From assembly GCF_022549785.1 (NCBI RefSeq), contig NZ_JAKZGO010000001.1:518101-582100 (forward strand): a stretch of DNA of 64,000 bases, in the 5' to 3' direction. Shown here in pieces: positions 19,208 through 29,786 of this stretch (within the stretch, counting starts at the first letter, position 1; every line of letters starts with the position of its first letter). The notes under the pieces were generated by a model, which did no database searches, had not been told where the DNA came from, and saw only the letters and a program-made list of their open reading frames with translations. Origin of the DNA: Belliella alkalica (GTDB taxonomy: Bacteria > Bacteroidota > Bacteroidia > Cytophagales > Cyclobacteriaceae). The position numbers and the translations under genes are program-made.

Positions 19208-19217
19208 AAATAAATAT

Positions 19218-19397
19218 AAATCCACTTTCTTACATCAGCCAAACAAAATGACATATTTTGAATCAATTGATACACTGATAACTTTTCTACTAGTAACCCT
19301 TGTGTGCTACGCTTAGGAGGGGCACAGGCGTGGTGTAAATAACGGTAAACCCATGAGCCAGTCTTATAACTTCAGATTTTATTGCGGAAAATCATAT
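19218..19397 (+). repeat. Possible diverged element copy containing a GC-rich block
   Basis: It starts AAATCCACTTTCTTACAT and ends TTGCGGAAAATCATAT, similar to the ends of the neighbouring element but 180 bp long. It includes a GC-rich stretch (about 19300-19355) that stands out from the AT-rich surroundings and can form a hairpin (CCTTGTGTGC with GGCACAGG, one bulge). With the copy before it, it accounts for most of the 616-bp gap between 18817 and 19432. Membership of the family is uncertain. Confidence 0.35.
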
Positions 19398-19432
19398 AAA
19401 TTAATCTTGTCTAGAAGCTGCAGATATAATTT

Positions 19433-20290
19433 CTAATTTTTGACTTTTCTTATTCTTTTCCAAAAGAAAAAACCAACTAAAGCTAATAAAACAAATGGCC
19501 ATAACTTAAATAGGAAGACAATGAAATTTTGAAGGAGAACAAGCCCGTCCATTATGGCAGTTCTAATTGACGGTAAGAATTTCCCACCATTTTGATCAAA
19601 GTTTTTGGCTGGCAGGTTCTCATAAAATCTAATGTTGATGGTACTGAACCTAATTTGTTGTTTAAGCAACTTGAAACGTGACTCAAACATGTCTATTTCA
19701 GAGCGAAGATCGTTCATACTTCTCTCTATTTCTAGCATATCTTTGATATTTACAGCTTTGAGTAACAATTCTCTATACCTTACCTCTAGAAGCTTCTTGT
19801 TTTCAATCTTAGCATCAAGGTCACTATACCTAGATGTTACATCTTCTATATTTGAATATACGTTATCGACCTTCAGCCCAATCTTCGTCAATTGATTGTA
19901 TATCGTATCGTAAGCATCCAAAGGCACTCTAACAATAATCGTTACAGTTTTTTGACGATGGTTATTTACTAAGTTCTCCGACTCGATGTAAGCATTATAT
20001 TTGGGGAGGATTTTCCTGATTTTATCAAAATCATTATCTATATCTTCAGATTCAAATTCAATCCCTCCTGTCTTGATAAATTTCCTCAACTCTATATCAC
20101 TTGAATATGCTTCTCCATCAGTCTGTGGAGCAACTTGTTCTGTAATTGGAATGTCTAAAAGCTCTTCAAAATCACTTGTGTCATTACCAGAATAAGAGAA
20201 AGCATCATTATCCTTATTTCCACAGGAAAAAAAAAGGATAATCAAAAAACAGTGGAAAGTCGTAATTGCTACACTTCTAAAATGGGTCAT
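19433..20290 (-). CDS. DUF4349 lipoprotein
   Basis: A 285-residue exported lipoprotein: hydrophobic signal, lipobox LFFSC with Cys23. The DUF4349 body covers about 65-240: IELRKFIKTGGIEFES, then IIVRVPLDAYDTI, a coiled coil with DLDAKIENKKLLEVRYRELL, and QIRFSTINIRFYE. A transmembrane helix near the C-terminus (about 255-278) is followed by a basic tail. The domain order is standard for the family. No function is established; an envelope role is likely. It is divergent from the oxidoreductase at 20366 with a 75-bp gap. Confidence 0.88.
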   Translation of the reverse strand: MTHFRSVAITTFHCFLIILFFSCGNKDNDAFSYSGNDTSDFEELLDIPITEQVAPQTDGEAYSSDIELRKFIKTGGIEFESEDIDNDFDKIRKILPKYNAYIESENLVNNHRQKTVTIIVRVPLDAYDTIYNQLTKIGLKVDNVYSNIEDVTSRYSDLDAKIENKKLLEVRYRELLLKAVNIKDMLEIERSMNDLRSEIDMFESRFKLLKQQIRFSTINIRFYENLPAKNFDQNGGKFLPSIRTAIMDGLVLLQNFIVFLFKLWPFVLLALVGFFFWKRIRKVKN

Positions 20291-20365
20291 TTTGGTTGAG
20301 AATTTAAATACAAATAAATATATTGATTTTTTAAATCAAAAAAAGCAAAGTATAAACTAAAAAAT

Positions 20366-21436
20366 ATGGACAAGATAAAAATACTGATCGTTGGATGTGG
20401 AAATATGGGTGCTTCTCACGCAAAAGCCTATCACCAAATGGAAGAGTTTGAGATCTGTGGTCTTGTCGCTCGAGGCAATAGCAAAGAAATCTTAAACAAA
20501 GATTTGGGTAATAGTTACCAATTGTTTGACAATTTTGAGCAAGCCTTAGAGAAAACCGATCCTGACGCTGTATGTATATCTACCTATCCTGACACCCATG
20601 AATCTATGGCTATCAAAGCCCTTGAAAATGGCTGTCACGTTTTCATAGAAAAACCTTTGGCAGATACTGTTATCGGATCAGAGAGAATCGTAGAAGCAGC
20701 AAAAAAAGCCAACAAAAAAGTGGTGGTAGGCTATATATTAAGACATCATCCATCCTGGGAGCGATTTATCCTTGAAGCCCAAAACCTCGGCAAGCCACTC
20801 GTAATGCGTATGAATCTCAATCAACAATCTCAAGGATACATGTGGGATGTGCACAAGAATTTGATGCAAAGCCTCAGCCCAATAGTAGATTGTGGAGTTC
20901 ACTATATAGATGTGATGTGTCAGATGACAAGAAGCAAACCTACTGCTGTATCTGCGATTGGTGCTAGACTATCTGATGAGATCCCTACTGACAATTATAA
21001 CTATGGTCAGCTCCAAATCCGTTTTGAAGATGGTTCTGTAGGATGGTATGAAGCTGGCTGGGGGCCTATGGTATCAGACAATGCCTTTTTTATAAAAGAT
21101 GTTTTTGGACCAAAAGGGTCAGTATCAATTGTAGCTGATAGTGCTTCTGGAAAAGGAAAATCCGACAATATTGATTCACACACACAAACAGAAAAAATCA
21201 AAATACATAAAGCTGATCTTGACAAAGAAAACAAATTTATTTTTGAAGATGAATGGGTAGAGATGAAGGATGAACCAAGTCACCAGGAACTTTGTAACAG
21301 GGAGCAAGTTTTTTTCCTCAAAAGCATTCAAAACAATATTGATTTGACTGATCATCTAGAAGATGCAATCAACAGCCTAAAAATCGCTTTTGCTTGTGAT
21401 GAATCTGTAAAATCAGGAAAAATGATCAATTTATAA
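20366..21436 (+). CDS. Gfo/Idh/MocA family NAD(P)-dependent oxidoreductase
   Basis: A 356-residue cytosolic enzyme. Residues 4-120 form the Rossmann domain with GCGNMG (10-15). EKPLA (95-99) supplies the conserved lysine (K96), and DCGVHYID (175-182) holds the conserved His179 of the substrate domain. These enzymes oxidise or reduce sugars, inositols or sugar-nucleotide derivatives. The substrate cannot be read here and no sugar-pathway neighbours are present. It starts at ATG 20366 and stands alone between divergent DUF4349 and a 485-bp gap. Confidence 0.88.
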   Translation: MDKIKILIVGCGNMGASHAKAYHQMEEFEICGLVARGNSKEILNKDLGNSYQLFDNFEQALEKTDPDAVCISTYPDTHESMAIKALENGCHVFIEKPLADTVIGSERIVEAAKKANKKVVVGYILRHHPSWERFILEAQNLGKPLVMRMNLNQQSQGYMWDVHKNLMQSLSPIVDCGVHYIDVMCQMTRSKPTAVSAIGARLSDEIPTDNYNYGQLQIRFEDGSVGWYEAGWGPMVSDNAFFIKDVFGPKGSVSIVADSASGKGKSDNIDSHTQTEKIKIHKADLDKENKFIFEDEWVEMKDEPSHQELCNREQVFFLKSIQNNIDLTDHLEDAINSLKIAFACDESVKSGKMINL

Positions 21437-21921
21437 CTTTACAAATATCTTTCATTCAACCATCTACAATTACAATGAGTAAGCACAATAGGACATTAGA
21501 ATACATGTAATATTTGATAATTTCTATGTCTGAATCTAAATCATCAAAAACATGTTTGTCATCGTTTGACATATTCCCGTAGGAAAAGAGAGTTCGTAAA
21601 GATCTTCTTCTAGACTCTTTTTGAGGATTAATAGCTATTGATGGTGTGATGATTTCAGATATAAAGTCAATTTTAAGATATTACTGAATTTTGATTTGTA
21701 AAGGTTGACTAAGATTCTCAAAATATGTAAAAATCAGTCTAAATCATGATTTTTTCTTCAAATACCAGAATAATTTACCCAAAAAAATTTCACTTATCAA
21801 ATATTAATTATGATATTGATAAATCAAGTTATGTAATAGTTCACCAGACTATTGAAATAAACTGATATCAATCTCTCACCTAAGACAGTTCTTACCAAAA
21901 TTACCTTTAAGATTTTCGTAT
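21437..21921. other. Non-coding gap before the signalling block
   Basis: A 485-bp AT-rich stretch. I found no convincing reading frame, terminator, TAnnTTTG box or copy of the dispersed element in it. It presumably carries the promoter of the kinase at 21922. Confidence 0.5.
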
Positions 21922-24450
21922 ATGAGTAAAAATGATACTCGGTTTGAGTCCATTTTTGAGATTTTGCCAGTTCCAGCTTGGGAAGAGGATTTTTCTGAGC
22001 TAAAGTCATATCTGATCCAAATTGGCCTATTTGGAAAAGAGGAGGATATGATTAGAGAATTTTTCAAAAACAACAAATCTGAATTAACAAATTGTACATC
22101 GAAAGTCAAGATTATAAATATCAACAATGCTTGTCTGAAGTTACATAATGCTAGTTCCAAAAAGGAATTGATCGATAACTTTCCAAGTATTTTTACAGAG
22201 GAGTCTATTGATACAGTTTTAGAACAAATCATCTGCATTTGCCAAGAAAAGTTGTCATTTGAATTGACCACAAAAACAAGAACACTAACAGATGAAATAA
22301 AAGACATTCAATTTAAATGGTGTGTTGTCCCAGGATTTGAAAAATGCTTGAGTAGCATCATCATTACCACAATTGATGTTACAAACCATGTAAATACCAG
22401 CAGGAAAATACATGAAAATGAAAAAAAACTCCTAGAAGCGCAGAGTATTGCAAAGATTGGAAATTGGGAAATTGATTTACTAACTAGAGATTTGGTTTGT
22501 TCCAATGAAATTTATAGAATCTGGGAGGATAAAAACAAAGAGATTGGCTCAAATTCAATTAATTTTTTGGGCTCCTTATTCCCAGAATTCATTGAAAGCC
22601 TGGAAAGCAATCCCGACGATTTGATGAAACTTAAATTACCATTGGATACTGTGAGGAGGTTGAAATTAAAAGGTGGTATTTATAAATGGGTTCACATTAT
22701 TTCCAATATCGAAAAAGATAATGAAGAAAAACCTGTAAAGTTTACAGGCACGGTACAAGATATTACTCAAGATGAAAATCTAAAACAATCTTTGAGAGAT
22801 TTGATCAAAAAGTATCATTATGTCACAAAGGCTACTTTTGATGCAGTTTGGGATTTGGATTTAAAAAACAATAATATTAGTTGGGGAGAGGGATATCATA
22901 ATATCTTTGGATATAAGCTTTCTGAATTGAATAGTAGCCGAGAAAAATGGATCAAACTAATCCATCCTGTTGACAGATTGCGAGTATCATCTAGCTTAGA
23001 ACAAGCCACATTAGGTTCTCAAGACAATTGGCAAGAAGAGTACAGGTTTATGAAAGCTGATGGTCAATATGTCATTGTATCCGATCGTGGATTAATAATT
23101 AGAGATCAAAAGAACAAACCAACTCGAATAGTCGGTGCTATGCAAAACATTACATCGAGAAAAAATTCAGAGCTTTCGATCTTAAGGAAAACAAACTATC
23201 TAGAAAACATATCAAGGATTGTAGAATCACTACTCATAGACGAAGATTGGGAAAATGTATTAAAAAACTGTTTGGGTGAAATTGGAAAAACCGTAAATGT
23301 AGATCGGGTGTATTTTTTAAAAAACAAAAAAGATCAAACAACAGGTTACTTGATTGCAAGACAGATTTATGAATGGTGCAGAGAGGGGATTTCTTCTCAA
23401 ATTGACAACCAAAATTATCAAGAAATACCACTAGAATTGTATCAAGATTTTTTACAAAAAGCCTTGAAAAAAACTCCATATTCTGCCATCACCTCCCAAA
23501 CATCAGGTCACACATATAAAATCCTGTCCGAGCAGGGAATTAAATCGATTCTCAAAATCCCAATATATTTCAAAGACACATTTTATGGATCTATAGGGTT
23601 TGATGATTGTACTACTGAGAGAATTTGGTCAGAAGAAGAAATTTCATTTTTACAAACAATAACCTCAAATTTTGGAGTAGCAATCGAGAAAGCTGCTTTT
23701 AAGGATTCTTTGAGAAAAGTAAATTCTGAATTAAATGATAGTAATAAGAATCTAGCACTTTCCAATTCCGAATTGGAACAGTTCGCATATGTGGCTTCAC
23801 ATGACTTACAAGAACCACTGCGAATGATCACGAGTTTTCTGTCACTAATTGAAAGAAAGTACCATGACAAACTAGATGAAAAAGGTAAGTCCTATATCCA
23901 TTTTGCTAAAGATGGGGCAAAACGAATGCGCTTCATTATACTGGATCTTTTGGAATTTTCCAGAGTAGGAAAAGTCGGTAAGATAGAAAATCACCTTTTC
24001 AATTCTAATGAAGCCGTATCAGAAGTAGAAAAACTCTTGAAAACTCAAATTGTAAATAGTGAGGCCAAGATTATAAAAAACAGGCTCCCTCAGATTGTTT
24101 CTAAAGAATCTGCATTTCAGCAATTGATCCAAAATCTATTATCGAATGCAATAAAATACCAAAAACCTAATATTCAACCTATTATCCATATAGATTGTGA
24201 AGATCATAAGCACGAGTGGCTATTTTCAGTAAGAGATAATGGTCTTGGAATAGCGCCCGAATATCATGATAAAATATTTGTCATTTTCCAAAGACTTCAT
24301 GATGAAAACGAGTATTCGGGTTCTGGTATTGGTCTCGCTATATGCAAAAAAATAGTAGATTACCTAGGAGGAAAAATCTGGGTACAATCAGATATAGATA
24401 AAGGAAGCACTTTCTATTTCACTATCCCAAAAAGCAATTATGTACAATAA
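21922..24450 (+). CDS. Cytosolic PAS/GAF histidine kinase
   Basis: An 842-residue kinase with no membrane segment. By pattern it holds an N-terminal PAS-like region (about 1-155), PAS (about 165-285), PAS with PAC tail (about 295-410), GAF (about 430-590), a HisKA domain and a HATPase. The phosphoacceptor is H627 in VASHDLQEPLRM. The ATPase shows NLLSNAIKYQ, DNGLGIAPE and GSGIGLAICKKI. The H-box and following sequence are of the type seen in bacteriophytochromes and in kinases partnered with Rcp1-like receivers. No chromophore cysteine context or bound ligand is evident. It is the first gene of the signalling block and likely phosphorylates one of the receivers at 30.1-32.9 kb. Confidence 0.88.
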   Translation: MSKNDTRFESIFEILPVPAWEEDFSELKSYLIQIGLFGKEEDMIREFFKNNKSELTNCTSKVKIININNACLKLHNASSKKELIDNFPSIFTEESIDTVLEQIICICQEKLSFELTTKTRTLTDEIKDIQFKWCVVPGFEKCLSSIIITTIDVTNHVNTSRKIHENEKKLLEAQSIAKIGNWEIDLLTRDLVCSNEIYRIWEDKNKEIGSNSINFLGSLFPEFIESLESNPDDLMKLKLPLDTVRRLKLKGGIYKWVHIISNIEKDNEEKPVKFTGTVQDITQDENLKQSLRDLIKKYHYVTKATFDAVWDLDLKNNNISWGEGYHNIFGYKLSELNSSREKWIKLIHPVDRLRVSSSLEQATLGSQDNWQEEYRFMKADGQYVIVSDRGLIIRDQKNKPTRIVGAMQNITSRKNSELSILRKTNYLENISRIVESLLIDEDWENVLKNCLGEIGKTVNVDRVYFLKNKKDQTTGYLIARQIYEWCREGISSQIDNQNYQEIPLELYQDFLQKALKKTPYSAITSQTSGHTYKILSEQGIKSILKIPIYFKDTFYGSIGFDDCTTERIWSEEEISFLQTITSNFGVAIEKAAFKDSLRKVNSELNDSNKNLALSNSELEQFAYVASHDLQEPLRMITSFLSLIERKYHDKLDEKGKSYIHFAKDGAKRMRFIILDLLEFSRVGKVGKIENHLFNSNEAVSEVEKLLKTQIVNSEAKIIKNRLPQIVSKESAFQQLIQNLLSNAIKYQKPNIQPIIHIDCEDHKHEWLFSVRDNGLGIAPEYHDKIFVIFQRLHDENEYSGSGIGLAICKKIVDYLGGKIWVQSDIDKGSTFYFTIPKSNYVQ

Positions 24451-24499
24451 TCATATCTATATCACAGAATCAAATATCAATTATAAAATAAGGATAAAT

Positions 24500-24667
24500 G
24501 TATACGGAATGAATCAGTAATATTTAAAGAGACCTCTCTTTGATTCATTACGATCCAGTAGAGGCGGATAAGTTATTAATTTGGTATTAGGTATTGTTAG
24601 ATATTGATCTAATACAAACATTAATACTAGAATTAAAATCTACTGGCAAAGTAGCATATAATCATAT
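24500..24667 (+). repeat. Dispersed intergenic element, copy at 24.5 kb
   Basis: It runs from GTATACGGAATG to ATAATCATAT. It aligns along its whole length with the minus-strand copy at 30801-30947, sharing TTTGATTCATT, CGATCCA, AGAGGC, AAGTTATTAATT, GATATTGATCTAA, CAAACATTAATA and AATCTACTGG in order. It carries about 20 extra bases after AAGTTATTAATT, giving 168 bp. It lies in the leader region of the CHASE kinase and ends 37 bp before its ATG. Confidence 0.65.
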
Positions 24668-24704
24668 AAGGATAAATCCAGAGAATAAAAATAACCGAAA
24701 ACAA

Positions 24705-26693
24705 ATGAGTATAAGTAAAGATAATCTATTCTTAAAATATCCGATTGTTTCCGGCATAATGGTTTTCTTACTGATCACAGGATTGCAATATTTTACAGTC
24801 AAAGATTATGATCTAAAACTCGATAAAGAAAGTCAATTTGTAAATGCACAGCTTAACTTAATAGAAAAAAAGATCTCTGATGCGCTAAGCAATAGTTTAT
24901 CCACAACAAGAGTTCTAGAATACATTGAAAACACCTATGGAATTGACGGGGATTTTGAAACAATAGCATCAGAATTGATAAAAGAAAACAGATTTATAGA
25001 TGCAATTCAACTTGTCGAAGGAGGAACAATTAAGTATGTATATCCTCTTGAGGGAAACCAAGCAGTAATTGGCTACAATATACTTGACAATCCAGAAACT
25101 AGAGATGAAGCTTTGTTGGCAATTCAAAAAAAACAATTGTACTTTGCTGGCTCTTTGGCACTTAAACAAGGAGGTATTGGTATAGTTGGCAGAAACCCAA
25201 TTTTCAAAAATGGTGAGTTTTGGGGATTCTCCGCTGTCATAATTAAGTTTGATGCTATTTTAGAAATCGCCGACATCAATCTTGATGTAGAAAGTCCATT
25301 TTATGTCCAAATATCCAAAATAGACCCAAAAAGCGATAGAGAAGTATTCTTCTTACCTCAACCAGACAAGTCCTACACAGGTTTCAAAAACGAGGTGATT
25401 TTAAAAGAAGGTGATTGGCGATTGTGTGTACAACTAAAGGAATCAAAAGCATTAAAAGAAGTCCTTCCATTTTTCATCTTAAGAATTTTACTATCTGCAT
25501 TTTTGGGATATGTGGCATACTATCTAACCAAGTTACCATCCATACTGCAATACACTTTAGATTCCAGAACACGCGAATTAAAAGAAAGTAATACAAGATT
25601 TGAACTTGTGTCTAAAGCCACTACAGATGCTATTTGGGATTTAGATATCAAAACAGGGCAGGTATATAGATCAGAAAATTTCACAAATTTGTTTGGATAT
25701 CCAATCGACAAGAGTTCTTCAAATTTCAATTTTTGGAAAGAACACATACATCCGGAAGACAGGGATAAGGTACAAGAAGATTATATAGCAATAAAAAATA
25801 GTACAAACGAATTTTGGGAATCTGCTTTCAGGTTCAAAAAGAAAAATGGAGAGTATGCATATGTGTTGGATAAGGCGATTTTAATCCGTGATAAAACAGG
25901 TGAACCTATACGGATGATTGGCGCCACAAAAGACATTACAACAGCTAAGAAGTCAGAACATGATTTGATACAGTTAAGTTTACAGCTTGCCGATCGAGCT
26001 AAAAAACTTGAAGTTTCCAATACAGAACTTGAGCAATTTGCCTATTGTGCTTCTCATGATTTACAAGAACCATTGAGAATGATTACTGGCTTTCTGAATC
26101 AGCTTCATAAAAAGTATAATGATGCATTAGACGAGAAGGCAAATTTATATATTTTCTACGCCATCGATGGCGCAAAACGAATGCGACAAATCATACTTAA
26201 CCTATTGGATTATTCGAAAGTAGGGAATTATGATGAAAAAATTGAGGATGTAGCGATAGATCAAGTTTTAAGAAATATTTTAGTCCTTTTTAAAAGAGTA
26301 ATTAAAGAAAAAAAAGGAAACGTCAGTTGGTCTGAAATGCCAATAATCAGAATGGAAAAAACTCCCATCAATCAAATTTTTCAAAACCTGATAAGCAATG
26401 CACTGAAATATAGTAAACCTGAAGTAAACCCTGAAGTAAAAATTGAATACATTGAAGATCCTACAAATTGGATATTTTCTATTTCGGACAACGGAATTGG
26501 AATAGAATCGGATCACTTAGAAAAAATATTTATCCTTTTCCAAAAGCTCCACTCCAATGATCTCTATGAAGGGTCAGGTATGGGATTGACTATATGCAAA
26601 AAAATCATAGAAAAATATAATGGTAAGATTTGGGTAGTATCTGAATATGGCGAAGGAAGTACTTTTTATTTTTCAATACCTAAAAGAAAATAA
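24705..26693 (+). CDS. CHASE-domain membrane histidine kinase with one PAS
   Basis: A 662-residue inner-membrane kinase. TM1 lies at about 9-30 and TM2 at about 253-275, enclosing a periplasmic CHASE sensor (about 45-245, with TIKYVYPLEGNQAVIGYN and GIGIVGRNPIF). A cytosolic PAS/PAC (about 295-410), HisKA with H451 in CASHDLQEPLRM, and a HATPase (NLISNALKYS, DNGIGIES) follow. CHASE domains bind small extracellular ligands; the ligand here is unknown. A TTG at 24594 would add 37 residues, but that stretch is part of the dispersed element, so ATG 24705 is preferred. Its stop is 12 bp before the next kinase, which suggests co-transcription. Confidence 0.88.
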   Translation: MSISKDNLFLKYPIVSGIMVFLLITGLQYFTVKDYDLKLDKESQFVNAQLNLIEKKISDALSNSLSTTRVLEYIENTYGIDGDFETIASELIKENRFIDAIQLVEGGTIKYVYPLEGNQAVIGYNILDNPETRDEALLAIQKKQLYFAGSLALKQGGIGIVGRNPIFKNGEFWGFSAVIIKFDAILEIADINLDVESPFYVQISKIDPKSDREVFFLPQPDKSYTGFKNEVILKEGDWRLCVQLKESKALKEVLPFFILRILLSAFLGYVAYYLTKLPSILQYTLDSRTRELKESNTRFELVSKATTDAIWDLDIKTGQVYRSENFTNLFGYPIDKSSSNFNFWKEHIHPEDRDKVQEDYIAIKNSTNEFWESAFRFKKKNGEYAYVLDKAILIRDKTGEPIRMIGATKDITTAKKSEHDLIQLSLQLADRAKKLEVSNTELEQFAYCASHDLQEPLRMITGFLNQLHKKYNDALDEKANLYIFYAIDGAKRMRQIILNLLDYSKVGNYDEKIEDVAIDQVLRNILVLFKRVIKEKKGNVSWSEMPIIRMEKTPINQIFQNLISNALKYSKPEVNPEVKIEYIEDPTNWIFSISDNGIGIESDHLEKIFILFQKLHSNDLYEGSGMGLTICKKIIEKYNGKIWVVSEYGEGSTFYFSIPKRK

Positions 26694-26705
26694 ACCAACA
26701 TTAAG

Positions 26706-29700
26706 ATGAATGATCACATAATACTAAAAAAAATATTTGATGCATCACCTCTTCCTTCACTCCTCATAAGGGCAAATGACCCATTTTTTACTTTGGTAGA
26801 TGCGAATGAATCATACTACAAAATTTCCAATAGTACTCAAGAGGACTTGATTGGTAAAGGCCTATTTGAAGCATTTCCTCAAAATCCTAACGAAAACTCT
26901 GGCGCTACAGTAAAACTCCTTGATGCTATCAAGACTGTAATGGTTACCAAAGAAACTTACAATGCACCTATTCAAAAATATGATATTCCCATCAGAGGAA
27001 CAGATCAGTTTGAAGTTAGATATTGGGACCCGGTGTTCATACCAATTTTAAATGAAAAAAAAGAAGTAAGCCATATATTACATACAACAGAAAATGTTTC
27101 CATCGCAGTACAAGCCGAAAAAGCACTGAGTTTGTCAAACAAAAAACTTAATGACTTGATATCCTCAATTGATGGCATATTTTGGGAAGCTGAAATCAAT
27201 CCTTTAAAGTTCACATTTGTAAGCCCTCAATCATATGAAATTCTTGGCTTTCACCCTAAGGAATGGGAAACTAGCGGTTTTTGGGAATCTAGAATTCATC
27301 CATTCGATCAAGAGTTTACTATCAACTATTGTGAAAATCAAGTACAACAAGGCAAAAACCATTTCTTTGAATACAGGTTTTTAGCAAAAAATGGTAATAC
27401 AGTATGGCTAAATGATGTTGTCAGCGTCATTTTGGAAAATGGCAAGCCAATCCTCCTAAGAGGTATTATGACTGATATAACTGATAAAAAAAAATCAGAA
27501 CTAGAGAGAGACAAAAGCAGGTCTAAGCTTGAAAACATCATGGATCGGTCTTTGGATGTGATTTGTACGTTGGATGAAAATAGACTTTTTCAAGAAGTGA
27601 GTTCTGCTACACTAAAACTCTGGGGATATTTACCATCTGAAATGGTAGGTAAGCCACTGCTAGATTATGTATTAGAAGAAGATATTTCTAAAATAAATGA
27701 TGCAATCAGAAAAATAAGAAACGGAAAAAGTAGAACTAATCTTGAAATTAGAATCATCAAAAAAAATGGTTCAATGGCACCAACCATTTGGTCTATAAAA
27801 TGGGATATTAGAGACAAAATTTTCTATTGCTGTGCCAAAGATGGGTCTGAAAAGAAGAAAACAGAGCTCAACAATGAATTGAGAATAGCAATCAATTCCA
27901 TATTTTCAGAAGACCTTAAGCTCGAAATTATAATTCAAAAGGCATTAAAATTATTTTTACAATACAGCAATCTTGATTATGCAGAAGCTTGGCTTCAAAG
28001 TATTGACTCTGACAATATAATTCTCACCGCCTTCGAAGGTCCAGAGCATATTCAACCAAAAAAAGAAATCAGAATTAATGGAGGTGAAAGCGGCTTGATG
28101 TCAGAATTGTGTAAAAGTAAAGAACCAATTTTGATAAAAGATCTAAAAACCCATTCCAAAATTGTAAGAAATGACTTTATAATTAAGCATGATGTTAGAA
28201 GTACAATCGCCTACCCTATTAATTACAATGGTCAATTTATCGCTGGGATAGTCCTTTGCAGTATAGCAAGACATGTTGATTTCGAAACAACACCTATACT
28301 AGATTTCGATTTTTTGGCACAAATAGGTTCTATGATCAAAAGAAAGAGAGCTGAAAATGAGTTAAACTTATTTTTTGAGTTGTCCCCAGACCTTCTTTGC
28401 ATTGCAGGTTTTGATGGATATTTTAAGAAAATCAACAAATCATTTTGTAAAACATTGGGCTATACTCAAGAAGAGTTACTCAATGAAAACCTCTTCAAAT
28501 TCACACATCCAGATGATAAAGCTAAAACAGAGGATATATTAAAATTGTTGGATGATGGCGAACCTATCCCATATTTTGAAAATAGGTATGTAACAAAATC
28601 AGGGCACTATGTCTGGTTAGCATGGACTTCAACACCAATAATCGAAGAAAAATTAATCTTTGCTATAGGTAAGGATATCACAGAAAAAAAACAGCAAGAG
28701 GAAGCCATCAAAATCTCAAACAAGAAAGTGTCTGATACTTTGGAAAGTATACAAGATGGCTTTTATGCTATTGATAACGATTCAATAATCACATATTGGA
28801 ACAATGAAGCTGAAAAATTATTGGGAAAAAAGCGAGAAGATGTTTTGGGAAAAAACTTATGGGAAATCTTCCCTGAAGCAGTTAACCTCAAATTTTACCC
28901 CAACTATTCTAAAGCAAAAGCTAAAAACATACCTGTAAGGTTTGAAGAATATTTTCCACCTTTAAAATCTTGGTATGAGATTACTGCATTCCCATCCGAA
29001 GAAGGTGTTTCTGTGCATTTTAAAAATGTAACTGATAGAAAAAATTCCGAAATCAAAATGATTGAATTGAACGATTCACTAGCCAAAAAAGCGAATGAAT
29101 TAGCAGAATCTAACGCTGAACTTGAACAATTTGCTTTCATTGCTTCGCATGATATGCAAGAACCGCTAAGGATGGTGACGAGTTTTCTTAATAAACTTGA
29201 AAACAAATATGCAAATGCACTTGATGCTAAAGGCTTACAATACCTACATTATGCTACTGATGGCGCCATAAGGATGAGGCAGATTATTCTAGATCTTTTG
29301 GAGTTTTCAAGAATTGGCAAAATCAACCATTCTATTGAAATAGTAGACCTTAATGAACTGATGAATGATATCAAACATATGAATCAAGATGTCATAGAAA
29401 AAACAAAAGCAGCGATAACATGGGATAAGCTACCCGCAGTAAAGTTCGGAAAAGGACCACTCTATCAGATTTTTCAAAATATAATTTCCAATGCCATCAA
29501 ATATCAAAAAGCAGGCAATCTGCCCAAAGTTCATGTAACTTATGAAGATTGTTCAAACTATTGGATAATTTCAATAAAAGATAATGGAATAGGCATCGAA
29601 AAAGAATATCACGAAAAAATATTTGAGATATTCAAACGCTTACATCAAAAAGAAGAGTATTCGGGGACAGGGATTGGTTTGGCTATTTGTAAAAAAATAA

Positions 29701-29786
29701 TAGAAAGATCGGGAGGAATTATTTATGTAGAAAGTGAAATAAACTTTGGTAGTAATTTTAAGTTCACAATAAAAAAAGAACTTTAA
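26706..29786 (+). CDS. Multi-PAS/GAF histidine kinase
   Basis: A 1026-residue soluble kinase. In order by pattern: PAS (1-135), PAS/PAC (about 145-270), PAS (about 280-380), GAF (about 390-555), PAS/PAC (about 560-680), PAS (about 680-785), HisKA with H815 in IASHDMQEPLRM, and HATPase (NIISNAIKYQ, DNGIGIEKE, GTGIGLAICKKI). Its kinase core resembles those of the two preceding kinases closely enough to suggest local duplication. It probably lies in one transcript with the CHASE kinase upstream. The signal sensed is unknown. Confidence 0.88.
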   Translation: MNDHIILKKIFDASPLPSLLIRANDPFFTLVDANESYYKISNSTQEDLIGKGLFEAFPQNPNENSGATVKLLDAIKTVMVTKETYNAPIQKYDIPIRGTDQFEVRYWDPVFIPILNEKKEVSHILHTTENVSIAVQAEKALSLSNKKLNDLISSIDGIFWEAEINPLKFTFVSPQSYEILGFHPKEWETSGFWESRIHPFDQEFTINYCENQVQQGKNHFFEYRFLAKNGNTVWLNDVVSVILENGKPILLRGIMTDITDKKKSELERDKSRSKLENIMDRSLDVICTLDENRLFQEVSSATLKLWGYLPSEMVGKPLLDYVLEEDISKINDAIRKIRNGKSRTNLEIRIIKKNGSMAPTIWSIKWDIRDKIFYCCAKDGSEKKKTELNNELRIAINSIFSEDLKLEIIIQKALKLFLQYSNLDYAEAWLQSIDSDNIILTAFEGPEHIQPKKEIRINGGESGLMSELCKSKEPILIKDLKTHSKIVRNDFIIKHDVRSTIAYPINYNGQFIAGIVLCSIARHVDFETTPILDFDFLAQIGSMIKRKRAENELNLFFELSPDLLCIAGFDGYFKKINKSFCKTLGYTQEELLNENLFKFTHPDDKAKTEDILKLLDDGEPIPYFENRYVTKSGHYVWLAWTSTPIIEEKLIFAIGKDITEKKQQEEAIKISNKKVSDTLESIQDGFYAIDNDSIITYWNNEAEKLLGKKREDVLGKNLWEIFPEAVNLKFYPNYSKAKAKNIPVRFEEYFPPLKSWYEITAFPSEEGVSVHFKNVTDRKNSEIKMIELNDSLAKKANELAESNAELEQFAFIASHDMQEPLRMVTSFLNKLENKYANALDAKGLQYLHYATDGAIRMRQIILDLLEFSRIGKINHSIEIVDLNELMNDIKHMNQDVIEKTKAAITWDKLPAVKFGKGPLYQIFQNIISNAIKYQKAGNLPKVHVTYEDCSNYWIISIKDNGIGIEKEYHEKIFEIFKRLHQKEEYSGTGIGLAICKKIIERSGGIIYVESEINFGSNFKFTIKKEL

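Noticed and set aside
24594-24704. TTG-initiated N-terminal extension of the CHASE kinase
   Set aside because: The stretch is part of the dispersed element, and its copy at 30.8 kb is not in any reading frame. ATG 24705 begins just before TM1.
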